62,516 bases of DNA. It comes from Lichtheimia corymbifera B2541 (lineage: Eukaryota > Mucoromycota > Mucoromycetes > Mucorales > Lichtheimiaceae). Below, in pieces: positions 9,289 to 20,400 of the stretch. Under the pieces are notes generated by a model that had not been told where the DNA came from, ran no database searches, and worked only from the letters and a program-made list of their open reading frames with translations. The position numbers and the translations under genes were made by a program. The DNA lies in NCBI GenBank assembly GCA_000697475.1, contig JNEU01001159.1, forward strand, positions 1 to 62,516, read 5' to 3'. The number at the start of each line of letters is the position of its first letter. The stretch's first letter is position 1.

Positions 9289-12200
9289 TTACAAGCGACC
9301 GCTAGCATTCAAGTTTTGTTGGGAGTGAGCATCGCTACTTGTGCTTGCTACACTTTGTCGATGATTGAACATGTGAGAGAATCCACCTGTATTGGATCGC
9401 TGGACATCAGCACCCTTTTCGGAAGGAAATAGGGGACCATTAGGCGATCCTGCAGTAGATCCTGGTGGTACCGATTTGGTGGCATTGTCCAAGGAACGGA
9501 AAATCTCATCATTGACATAGTATGACTTGAAGAGCATTTCCATCATTTGCATACGTTCTTCCACTCGAGAGATACGTTGACCTTCAGATTCATATGCCAA
9601 ATCCTGTGGCATGTTGTTCATGGAGAAACGTGGATGTAAAGGATGAACAAGAGGAATTGATGAATCGGTAGGCTTGAAGCTTGTTTGCAAACCACGCAAC
9701 AACGAACGTCTCATCTCACCCACGGACCAGCGATGCACCAAACCCCATGGGCTGGAAGGACGGAAACCGAATAACCAGGTTTGTACAGCAACCAACAAAC
9801 CAAAGATACCACCAACGAAACCAAGTGCATTGAGCAAGGTGTACATTTTCACTTCACGATCGGTGTAGTTGGCAAACGATTCGGGATAAATAGCGATAAA
9901 GGCCAAATCAGCGTGAGTTTGTGTGTAGTTGGGATTGGGAGCTTCAGCACGGAAATTGCTTTCAACTTCAGGTGTCGAGTTGGTGATAGGAGAGAAACCA
10001 ACATAGTTCCAGCCAACAGGTTGCAAGTAGCGATGATCAATCAAGTTGTAGCTAAGGGCATTGTAGCTGTAGGGCTCCACTTCAAAAATGTTGGTGGTGC
10101 CAAGATCGTTGCGTTCGTTCACTTGCCATGTCAAGACATCAAAATCAGACATGATGACGGGAATGTCATCATTGAGGTTATACACCTTGACGTTGGGATC
10201 CATTTGCTTGGGATACAAAGAGACGTGCACACGGCCATAGTTGACAGATTGATCACCAAAGAAAGTAAACAACATACGTGAACCGTTATTGGCACCCGAA
10301 GTGGAAGTCATCTTGAAGTCAGCATCAGAACGGAACAAGAAGCATGACACAGCACCAAGGTTGGATGCAAAGGAGGGTGTGAAAACGCTCATGTCGAGTG
10401 GTTGAATCGAGCCACTGCAAGAGTAGCCGGTATCGGTTTGGCATACAACACCAGGATCACGAGGATCATTGTTGCCATAGGTGGGGAAACCATCAAAGCA
10501 GAATCGCACATCTGTAAATTAATATCATTTAGTATGTGAGAGGGTGTGGGCCGAGAACCCAAAACGACAAATCACAAACCTGGAACATCAACTTGAGCAG
10601 CAGCCTCCTCAATTCGTTGTGTAACATTGGGGCTATTAATCGCTTGGCGGATCACAAAGACCAAGAAGCACACAAATAGGAACAACATAAAGATCTGGCA
10701 CACAATGCGACTGGTTTCAGCCCACACAGGTTCACCGGTACGTGGCTTCCAGATATCGTGATGAATGCGAAGAGCCAACCAGCGAATGTAGGATTGGAAG
10801 CGCCACAACAAGAACAAAATGATGCAAAGCAATACAACAGCAGCAATGGTAACACCAGCAATGAGACCACCAGAGACACCCGAACCAGAGTCGTTGTCGG
10901 TTTCATCAAAGGATTGCAACCACTTGGAATCAGCCAAGTTGAACACATTGAGATCATTGTACTGCGTATTGAGAGCCGAGCCTAAAATATATACATATGC
11001 AAGTTAAAATTTGATCTCTCTTTATCAACATTGATGTGTGTGTGTGCATATGCATGTGACTTACCAAAAGCAAACAAAACATGCTGATCATCAAAGCTAC
11101 CAGACACGGCAAATGAACGACGCGAGGGAGGAATACCGTCGACGGTAGGGATTTCCCAGGTCCAAGTCTTGGTATCAAGAATAGCAATGGCATTCAAGTA
11201 TTGTCGGTTTCTCATATCGCTGCCACTGTCACCTAAAAAAAGAACCCAACATGTCAATCCTCTTGGTATTACATGTGTACACGTGATGCATTTCCATACC
11301 GCCAAAAATCACAATCTTGTCGTCGGAGGCTGTTTATGGATATGGGATTAACATTTCATTGTCAATTATGCATTGTTGGCATGTGAGTACTTACTGACGA
11401 CGGCACTGTGATCGGTACGAGTGGAAGGGTAGGTGCCACCTGAAGCCTGAGTGTTTTGTGCGGTCCATGTGTTGGATTTTGTGTCAAATACAAGAACTTG
11501 TTGCATGGGGACAAGGTTGGGAACCTTGTTTTGATCCAAAGCAACACCACCAATCACGACCAACTTGCCATCACTATATGTAAAATCATGATGAGCATGC
11601 GAGTGTTCGAGGAGAAAGAGAGGGAAAGGAATAAAAATTTCCCATTCATTGTCGGGGAGCACAAGAATTGGGATGATTGGTTGTGCACAATTATTATATG
11701 GTAAATCAAATTTGCACATTAAAGATATACATGCAACATACACATACACGTGGTCCTTTTTTTTTCCTCTCCCCCATGATGATGAAAGTAGGGCTTACCT
11801 TAACATGGAAGCGGTATGACCGTAACGATTTTCACCAGCATTGGGCAATTCAGTGAATTGCATTTTGGCGGTATCCAACTTGAAAAAGTCGCCAAAGATG
11901 ATTGAATTGTTGAGCGAACCACCATAAATGTAAACGCTGGTGTTGTTATCATACGTGGCGGTGAAACGTTGACGGTTCAAAGGCACACCGGTAGCATTTG
12001 TGTTGGTATTGCCGCCCCAGGCACCCCAAGATTTGCTGTCAAAGTTGTAAGAGTACATTTGCATAGGCAAGAGCTGATTAGCGGTTGATTGGGAAAGACC
12101 ACCCATCAACAAAAAGGTGCTGCCAGTGTTGGAAACCATCGCTTGGCTGTATACAGAGCCTGGTGGAGGATTCTGTTGTTCCAATGCTTGCCAAGTAAAG

Positions 12201-12415
12201 GTATCGCCGGTTTGTTGAAGCTGGAAAAGGCCGTTGGTGTAAGGGTTGGTACCGTTCTCGCCACCGAATATCACAATCGAATCACCACCACGTTGTGCAA
12301 AGGCACTACCGCCTTGGAATGGTAACGAGCTCATGAAATTGGGAACGTAAAAGTAGGCATCGGATAAGGTCGCAGACCAAAGGCCCACGAGTAAAAGTGT
12401 GGCAAGCAATTTCAT
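9289..12415 (-). CDS. Kelch-repeat protein with C-terminal membrane region
   Basis: Exons (minus) 12415-11799, 11573-11395, 11329-11300, 11232-11065, 10981-10580, 10511-9289 give 872 aa. The chosen Met starts a clean signal peptide (KLLATLLLVGLWSATLSDA); an ATG 27 bp upstream is possible. Residues ~25-330 are kelch repeats with the diagnostic double glycines (IVIFGG, FLLMGG, VYIYGG, LVVIGG, KIVIFGG) and many N-glycosylation sequons. Three hydrophobic segments follow: about 371-392, a second in the next ~60 residues (IFMLFLFVCFLVFVI), and a third near residue 690 (LLNALGFVGGIFGLLVAV). Between the last two lies a 240-residue, Cys-containing loop. The C-tail is basic with a putative coiled coil. 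Likely a surface receptor- or attractin-like protein; ligand unknown. Exon 3 is only 30 bp. Confidence 0.85.
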
Positions 12416-12442
12416 GATGTTGAGGAGAGAGGTATTGCTCAC

Positions 12443-13764
12443 ACACTAAAGTCGGATGTAAAAGGAGGAAGAGCGGGATGAGGGATGATGATAGGATGTG
12501 TATATGTGTGTGGAGAAAGAGAGAGAAAGAGAAATGAAAGGAAGTGGGGAAGCAGTAAAAAAGAAAGAAAGAGTGAACAAGAGCAAGAGAGAGAGAGAGA
12601 GAAAGAGAGAGAAAAAAGAAAGCGAAAGAGAAAGGAACAGGGTCCACAAAGAAACGAGGCACACACAAAAAATTAGGGAGGTACCAAATGGAGATCGAAA
12701 GCGAACGATAAAGCAAGGCGATAACATGGTGCCATAATGACTCGGGGCAGAAATCAACATGTAACTATAACGACAACTACTACTGCTACTGCTGTTGCTT
12801 GTTGTGGTATATATATATAACTCCTTTCTTCTCCCTTCTCCTTGTTTTTGGGAGCCAAGGATATATAAAAGCACACATACGCGTTTTTTTTCTTTTTACA
12901 TTTCTCCTTGTTTCTTTCTCTTTTACCATTTGATTTAAAACAAAAAAGAGACCAAGGATATGGGATCATACTGAAATCGGCATATGATGGGGTCAAGACC
13001 CGGACACACGCGTTCTCGCCCTTGAATTTTTGCTCCTTTGCTGTACCATAAAAGGTATGCGCTTAAACTTCAGCGGTGTCTAGTTCATTTAAGGCATCCA
13101 ATCATCACCCACGTCCTATTTTTATGCTTCAAGGTCCACACCCAAACACGCTAATGTGGTTGTTTGTTTCGCAATAGTGAGAAAATGCTTGTTAGCGTGC
13201 TTCGAGGCCCCCATTGACATGAGAGGAGCCGTCCATTTGTGTTGCCATGTTTCCATGCCTTGTGCAATGCTCATTCAAAAGATTAAAAACAAAGAGACCC
13301 AGCCAGTCAGCCCTTTTTGAGATTCCGAAAGATGGGCACGCAGGCAGCACATTAATCACACCCGATCGCCCGCCTCCCCGCTGTCACCTTTTTTTTTTTT
13401 GTTTGCTCTCACTTTTAAGGCTGCATTGTAAGACAAAAGAAAATGATCGCCCAGCCCTCGTGCCTGGATTACATCGAATGGCCCCGATGTCGGTGCTGCT
13501 GCTGCATCCACTTTTCGGAAGATAGAATGTTTCTTTTTTATTACACTTGAGAAAGAGTAGTATATTTACAAAGCAAGTGTTTATTACCGCTATGCTAACG
13601 TTGTTGTGTGTAATCTTTTTGGGAGAGAGGGTTATACCAATGACGATGGGTAAAAAAGAAGACGAGGTGGAGGAGGAGATGTGTGTATACAAATGAGGTT
13701 GCTTGATATATGTGGAGTGCGTATATATATATATATGTGCGTGGATGGATGCATAATAGAATCG
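12443..13764. other. Long intergenic region with purine tract
   Basis: 12510-12640 is almost purely A/G on the plus strand, i.e. C/T on the coding strand of the kelch gene whose start is at 12415. This is typical of a pyrimidine-rich leader or core promoter. TATA-like runs lie at 12808-12822 and 12861-12868. From 13000 to 13764 I see no convincing gene, only A/T runs and a TA microsatellite at 13722-13735. Confidence 0.45.
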
Positions 13765-15303
13765 TTATTGAGATGCTTCAGTGGATGGCGTAGTAGTAGT
13801 GGTGTTGGTGGTGCTGGTGGTATTGTTTGGTGTACGTTCAACAGGAACAGCTCTGCACAGAGGACATCGGTTTTGACCTTCGGTGAGCCACTTGTCGATA
13901 CAAGTTTGATGGAAACCATGCTGACATTTCAAGACACGCACCACATCCAAGGCAACAAACTTTTCCAAGCACACGTGACATTGTTCGGTATCACCGACCA
14001 TGGATGCCGCCACTTGAGCATTGTACTGTTGTGTAGGTGCACTTGCATCGATTTGTTCAATACTGATCGGGAATCTGGCAGGACCCAAGGACTCCACCAA
14101 CGATAGCAATTCCTCATACGTGGGCGACTCGCTCAATCCTGGCAAAGTGCCACCCCCTTCTCCAGTTGTATCACTGTAAATCCATACCATCCATCGACTC
14201 GATGCATTTCTCTGTTGCTCCTCTTCCTCTTGTTGTTGTCGTTGTTGTTCACGTTGTGCTGCTATTCGCTGACTACGTCGCAATCCTTGTTGTCCTCCAC
14301 CTTCATCATCACCTTCGTTCGGTGTCGTAGTTGCACTAGTAGTACCACCACCAGTAGCAGCAGCCGTGCCTCGAATACGATATCCCACAATGACCATTGG
14401 CATCGTCATTTCACGCAGTTGTTGAGTTTCACCATTGGCGGACACAGTGGTTAACATGACTGGCAATCGTACATATCTGAAAAAAGATTCATCGGTCGAT
14501 GCGCCAGTACTGGGTGACGAAGAATTGGATGGCTGCTGCTGATTACTCATCATGGATGGAATATGCATGGATGCAAGTGATGAGAGTGATTGTTCAGCAC
14601 CACCTTCTCCTGTTGTTGTTGTTGTAGCAGTAGCCGCTGCAGCTGCCGCAGCTGCTGTGGTTGTCATCATTGGATCTGGATGATTGGTGATGGTTTCAGT
14701 TGTATGGCCTTGCTGTTGTTCTGCTCCTCCTCCACCACCACCGGTATGTCGATCTCGAAATGCTGATAACACAGCTTGAGTAATGACATCTGCAATCATC
14801 GAAGGTGCTAAAAGGGTATGTGCTGGATCATTGTTGGCAGATGCATCAGGTTGTTGTTGTTGTTGGGGTTGATCAATATCCATCATGCTGCTTGAATCCT
14901 CTTGTTGCTGTTGTTCTCGCATCCTGGACATTCGAACTGAACGACGTAACGAGTAGGGTACATTATCAACATCTCGTCGTCGTTGTTGACCACCAGCTGC
15001 TAGTGCTGCTGCCCTTGATCGCGTAACCATACCGGATGGTGGCGGTGGGTCTTCTTCATTAGGACTCAGTAGACTCGAGGCATTCAAAGGTAGACTTTGA
15101 GTGCTACTGGTGCGTGTAGGTCGAGTGGATCGTGACAATGGATTGTATCGATTGAGTTGTCGAGCCGATGCACTACGGCTCAATGTGCGCCGAGGAGAAG
15201 GAGAAGAAGCCGTAGAAGAAGCATTGTTGGTATCGTTCCTTTGTTCACTCATGTGACGTGATGGATCGTGTGAATTGCTCGTGCTTGAAATATTTTGTCC
15301 CAT
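13765..15303 (-). CDS. RING-H2 E3 ubiquitin ligase with N-myristoylation signal
   Basis: Single exon, 512 aa from the ATG at 15303. The N-terminus MGQNIS fits the N-myristoylation rule (Gly2, Ser6), which supports this start over upstream in-frame ATGs. Residues ~20-430 are low-complexity: Ser/Arg-rich, with poly-Gln, poly-Ala, poly-Gly and poly-Thr tracts. The C-terminus carries a RING-H2 finger at 442-483 (CHVC, LKCQHGFHQTC, then CPLC), so the zinc ligands are complete. A Thr-rich tail follows. Expected role: membrane-tethered E3 ligase; substrates unknown. A short segment before the RING (PTYEELLSLVESLGPA) may be a conserved partner-binding helix. Confidence 0.85.
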   Translation of the reverse strand: MGQNISSTSNSHDPSRHMSEQRNDTNNASSTASSPSPRRTLSRSASARQLNRYNPLSRSTRPTRTSSTQSLPLNASSLLSPNEEDPPPPSGMVTRSRAAALAAGGQQRRRDVDNVPYSLRRSVRMSRMREQQQQEDSSSMMDIDQPQQQQQPDASANNDPAHTLLAPSMIADVITQAVLSAFRDRHTGGGGGGAEQQQGHTTETITNHPDPMMTTTAAAAAAAATATTTTTGEGGAEQSLSSLASMHIPSMMSNQQQPSNSSSPSTGASTDESFFRYVRLPVMLTTVSANGETQQLREMTMPMVIVGYRIRGTAAATGGGTTSATTTPNEGDDEGGGQQGLRRSQRIAAQREQQRQQQEEEEQQRNASSRWMVWIYSDTTGEGGGTLPGLSESPTYEELLSLVESLGPARFPISIEQIDASAPTQQYNAQVAASMVGDTEQCHVCLEKFVALDVVRVLKCQHGFHQTCIDKWLTEGQNRCPLCRAVPVERTPNNTTSTTNTTTTTPSTEASQ

Positions 15304-15852
15304 GAGAAGCCAATGTAATAAAAAGAAGAAAGAAAAGCAATTGAACAAGGAGTTCAAGTAAGAGGGAGGGGGTAAAAAGAACACAAGAGAGAGAGAGAGA
15401 GAGAGAGTATAAATGTGTAATATGCAAGATTGGCTGGGCTGCAGAAAAAAGAAAGTCCCACACATTCGAACTTTTGATCGGTTGGATTTGTGTGAGTTGC
15501 CTTTATATCTAGCATCTTCCATCCCCAATGTGAAACATGACCTCTTGTTCTTCCATCGAAATCCATTATATCATTACACATTGCTGCACTGTAAAATGGT
15601 TCATTCAAAATGAGTGCTGTTGCTGATGATAGTAAACTATAAAGAGTACAAAAAAAAAGATAAAGAGGCTATGCTACGTAAAAACAAAGGAGAGGAGAGA
15701 GAGAGAGATAATTAGTCAATGGTGCATGATCGTGTGTGTGTGTGTGTGTGTTTAAAAAAGAAAGGAAAGGAGGGGGGTTGGAATGGAAGAAGAGGAATAT
15801 TCAACATCATCCTACTGCGATGATGCAGCTGTTTTAGGGAGAAATGGATGGA
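15304..15852. other. Intergenic with GA and GT microsatellites
   Basis: GA tract 15387-15407 upstream of the RING gene (CT on its coding strand) and a GT tract at 15733-15751. No gene seen. Confidence 0.5.
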
Positions 15853-16866
15853 TCATGTGCTGTTATTGCTGGCATCATCTTTTTGCTGCAAATGTTGCTT
15901 TACCAAATCCTCCAATTGCTTTCGAGAAAGCCGTTCCTGCATCAACATGGCTTCAAGTTGTGCAATGCGTTCGAGTAACTTGTTTCCGTCCATGTTGAAA
16001 CCGCCAGCCAGGGCAGGTGGACATGACGACCGGCGTCTTTTAAGTTCAACAACATCCATGGTGGTAACATGTTGTCGACAATGAGGGCATGTATCATTCT
16101 TACTACCACGAGGAGCCGTGGTGATGTTTGCTTTGAAAATGGAATGTCGCTTTTGTTGCTGTGTTTTGGAACAAGAAGAAAGGGTTGACATGCGTGGGGA
16201 GGGTACGGAGGGTGGTGGCATAGGGAATAATTGCAGATCATCCTGAATCGGTGAAGTACTCGTAGTGGACGTGCACGGTTGCATAGTATCCGCCTTTGGA
16301 TGTTCCGAGGATGGTGATGATGACGAATGATGTGTGCTTGTGCTTGTGCTGCTGCTGCCAACACTATAAACACCTGAATCTCTCAACATGGGCTCATAAG
16401 ATGCAGGCAATAGGGGGATATGCTTGGCCCCTGCCAAAGTAGATGCTGCTAATCGATGTCCACTGCCACTACGTGCTAGTCTTGTATTAGCTTTTCTCCT
16501 GGTGGTACTAGGCATTCGATGATGATAATGATCCACTACAATATCACTCAAGCTGGAAATGGCTGGTGGTGCTGGTGGTGGTGGATTGGATGTTGATGTC
16601 GATGCTTGACGTCTATTAGTGCTACGAAACTTGCGAAATAGACTCAATTGTTTCTTGCCATCGTCGTTGCTGTTGGATGATTGTTGATGGATCATAGAGG
16701 TACGGTTTTCGAATTCCTCAGGACCTGTGGATGCTAAAAATTCGGCTAGAGCAAGTGTACTGCTCCCTGATAAACGATATGGATTCATGCTATGATCGAC
16801 ATCAAACAATGGATCTCTGGAGGTGGTTGTTGCTCGTGCAGGTTGCATAACTCGAGTAGCCGCCAT
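15853..16866 (-). CDS. Unknown Ser/Thr-rich protein with C-terminal coiled coil
   Basis: Single exon, 337 aa. I do not recognise a named family. Visible parts: a short hydrophobic/acidic motif near residue 36 (STLALAEFLASTGPEEF), similar in style to conserved short motifs of fungal signalling proteins; basic Ser/Thr/Pro-rich disordered regions with many potential phosphosites; a CPHC pair around 268-271; and a C-terminal predicted coiled coil (LLERIAQLEAMLMQERLSRK). Base composition and codon use match its neighbours, so it is probably real. Start chosen as the first Met (16866). It may be an adaptor for a kinase, but this is only a guess from composition. Confidence 0.7.
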   Translation of the reverse strand: MAATRVMQPARATTTSRDPLFDVDHSMNPYRLSGSSTLALAEFLASTGPEEFENRTSMIHQQSSNSNDDGKKQLSLFRKFRSTNRRQASTSTSNPPPPAPPAISSLSDIVVDHYHHRMPSTTRRKANTRLARSGSGHRLAASTLAGAKHIPLLPASYEPMLRDSGVYSVGSSSTSTSTHHSSSSPSSEHPKADTMQPCTSTTSTSPIQDDLQLFPMPPPSVPSPRMSTLSSCSKTQQQKRHSIFKANITTAPRGSKNDTCPHCRQHVTTMDVVELKRRRSSCPPALAGGFNMDGNKLLERIAQLEAMLMQERLSRKQLEDLVKQHLQQKDDASNNST

Positions 16867-17423
16867 GATGACAATTAATATAGAAGGAAAGGAAGAAAAA
16901 AAAAGTACAACGTCGACAAAGTTTTCATTTTATACACAAGGTTGTTTGATATAGGTTGTTATATAATCTTGTTGCCTCCTTTTGACGTTTATCGATATTA
17001 TGACGTGAATATATTTCTGTGCTCTATTATATGACTCCTTTCTAACCCATTGACAAAGCGTCAATTGTGTATGTGTACATATGTATCCAGACACTTGGCG
17101 CTTCATCTCAACCCCGGTCTCTCTCTCCTAATACATATTATGCTAGAGATCAATGGGGTAATAAGTGAAACTGACATTTATTGCCCTTACATTTGCCTCC
17201 TGACTCAGCACAGCACACACACACACACACAAAATATTATATGGGGAAAATGTATATATATATATAATGGTTGAAAAAAGAACAAGCATGGAAAAAAGCT
17301 ACCTGTTTTGGGATGAAGAAGAAGGAGAGGAAATGAGTGACAAGGGATGTTGTTGTTGTTATTCTGCTCCTCCTCGGATAACGGTGTTTCTCCTACTACT
17401 ATTGAAGTTTGTGCTGTTGGTAG
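16867..17423. other. Intergenic, no gene seen
   Basis: AT-rich, with an AC tract at 17213-17230 and a TA tract at 17252-17266. Contains the 5' region of the 337-aa gene and the 3' end of the Ssk1-like gene. Confidence 0.45.
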
Positions 17424-20400
17424 TTATGGTTGTGATAATGATGCGGATGATGTTGAATGCTGTTCTTCTCCTATCCCTGATGATGGCTGTTGTTGTTGTT
17501 GTGACCGAGGATTAGGAGAGAGTGAATGAGGACCAGGAGCAGTAGCAGCAGAACCCGCCAAGCCGATAAAAAGATCAGAGTCTGAGCCACTTCTGACAGG
17601 CAATGATGGCATTCGGTAGGCTAAACGTCTGTTGCTATGGATAATGGATGACCCTCGTCGTATTGCTCCTTGCCCTGCTACGGATGATGATGGTGATGTT
17701 GAGGAGGAGGAAGAAGAAGAAGGACGACGAATATCCATACTGGAGACACGACGTTGATGATGCTTGTTACGAGGATACCATTCACCCACACCTTGAAGCA
17801 AAACGCCATGCTCATTATTTTCAAAAAGGGATAATTGAGGTAGTGCCATTGTGCTGTTGGTCGGTTGTTGTTGTTGTTGTACGGTTGCTATGCTACAACT
17901 CTCCTCCACGGCCTCCTCTAAGGAACCCCTTCTGGCCTGGGTATGATCCTTTTGCTTGGATGACCGCCTTGACGACGACGACGACGGTGTTATTTTTTGA
18001 CTCGTTGGTGGATTGTTGTTGTTGGTGGATTGTCGCCAACGTCGCCAACCTTCAAAATCAATCAAGGCTTGCATGCATCCCCATTCGACAATTTTCTTTT
18101 CAAGCCATTCCAAACTCACTGGCTTTGTAAGGAAATCATTGCATCCTGCCGCCAATGCTGCATGACGATCGGATTCTGAGGAGCTTGCCGTCAGGGCAAC
18201 AATAATCACAGGTGATCGAAAGGGTGTTTGTGGATCCGAAGATGCCATCGTATTGTTGATGTTGTTGCCAGGTGTGTCATTGTTGTCTGCCAAAGAGGTT
18301 GCTGATGCTGGTAAAACGCCAATCTTTTGTTCTTTTTCAATCGCACGAATCGTCTTTGTAGCTTCAAGTCCATTCATAACAGGAAGTTGGATATCCATCT
18401 AAGCGTTTGTGTGTCATTTCCAGGAGAAAATGTAGTAGTAGAAGGAGGAGGAGAGAACAAGGGGAATGAAAATAATTAGTAGCCTGAATACAATAAAGCG
18501 GGTTGGCATTGTTGTCATATAGGTAGCCAACCTTGTCACCTCCTCCTTGCTTTTGACTTACCAGTACAAGATGAAATCCACCCCCTTTCCATTTCTCCAC
18601 GGCTTCTTGTCCATTCATGGCAGATGAATGCTTGATGTTGTGTTTCTTCATCCAAGTTTGCAATATCACTTGATTGATCTTGTTGTCTAGCATGCGCGTT
18701 TGTACATGTCAGCACGTTGTGCCTATGTATACAACTCTCTCTCTCCTTACCTTCCACAATCAACACATGAATGGGTGGACTCGCCATACCAGAAAAGGGT
18801 GTACCCTTGTCTCGTCTCTTTTTGTTCACCATCCGCCTAATCTTGCGTGCTGTTACTGGTGCCTGATTCGCTGTTGTTGTGCCTGTGGGTGATTTTCTGG
18901 ATGTAGAGGTATTGTCGGTCGCATTGGCTACTGAAGCTGCTGCTGTACTTGCCGTAGTCGCTGTAGTATCATTTCCATCTTGACGTTGCAATGGTCCAAC
19001 CAGTGCTAATGATTGCTCTGATGCCTGTTGTTGTGATGATGAAGGTCGATTATGCTCATCGTCATCATCGTCATCATCTGTATCATCATCATCTGTATCA
19101 TCGTCATCGTCATCAGCAGGATCCACCATAGCACCAGAAGCCGTATTCATGCGCATGAACCGGGTATTTGTTGTTCCACTTTGACGTAAATCGTCATCGT
19201 CATCGTCATCTGTACCAAATGGATACATCATGTCTACCATCGCAGGTCGATATGGTGTAGCCAATGCATCCATTCTTGAGTCCATGGGTCGATTACTTGC
19301 AAAAAATGTACCGCTGGAAGATCGCAATCGTTTTTCCTTTGTTGCATGAGGTGAACTTGCCATACTCGTACTGGCGGTGGTAGTGGTGGTGGTGCCTTCC
19401 ATCATGATCGTTTCTTGCGTGAAATAATGCTTATCAGGCCAATTCACACCAGGTGGGGTATAATAGCCACTGCCACCACTATGTCGTTGAGAGGGACCTC
19501 CTGGTCTTCGACTTGCTGTACTATGATAACTGCTGCTTGATCCAGGATGAATACCACTATCACTGAGAGGCGATGCCATTGCAGGAGGAGGGTGATGATA
19601 ATGGTGATAATGCTTTTGTCCACTACCAGTACCACCACCACTACTTTTATGACCTCCAGGTGTACTGGTATTGGATGGTGTTGTTGAATGGAGAGGAACC
19701 GTCATGGGCGTAAAAGGAGTGGTAGCAATTGGAAAGTAATGCGGTTCTACCATTGGATTATGCCATGCTGTGTGTAACGCTGTCAAGAAACGTAAAGGAC
19801 CTGCTGGTTTGGGCACCACAACGACTCTCGGCATACCAAAAGGATGATGCTGTTGCCCCGTTGAAAACCTTTGTACAACGCCACGGATTTGTTTGTACTT
19901 GTTGAGCGATGCAAAACAAATGATGGCTTGTACGCCATGATGGAAAAAGTTGCCACCACTTGTTGAAGGATTCGCTGTATTGTGATGCTTTTGTCGACGT
20001 TGCATTTGTTGATGATGTTGGAGCATCTTGTCGGATACTGGAGGTTGTGATCGAAACTCGCGCAATTGTTGCTCCAATGTATAGGTATCATCATCAATCA
20101 ATACAAAGGTGGGCTCATTCAAACTAGTCGTAGTCGATTGTTGCTGTTGTTGTGATGATGGAGCATCGTTCATTTCTTGACGAGGGAATCGACTAATAGG
20201 AATATGACTGATATCCACATTGAGATTCGCAAGATAGCTGGTAAGATGTGTCGCAAAGACACTTTGTTCTGGTGCATGCAAGACCATCCTGATTCCTTTC
20301 AAATGTGTATTCACAAACTGGGCCAATTCATCCCTTGTTGGCTCATTGGAAAACTGGACGCCTGATAATTGTTGTTGTAGTATTTGCTGTGACGAAGTAT

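Noticed and set aside
12485..12737. Plus-strand frames rich in Glu/Arg/Lys
   Set aside because: These are translations of a GA microsatellite-like promoter tract upstream of the kelch gene.
19060..19115. Possible CRISPR-like or short tandem array in the Ssk1-like gene
   Set aside because: It is a coding poly-Asp trinucleotide tract; there are no spacers, and CRISPR is not expected in a fungal nucleus.
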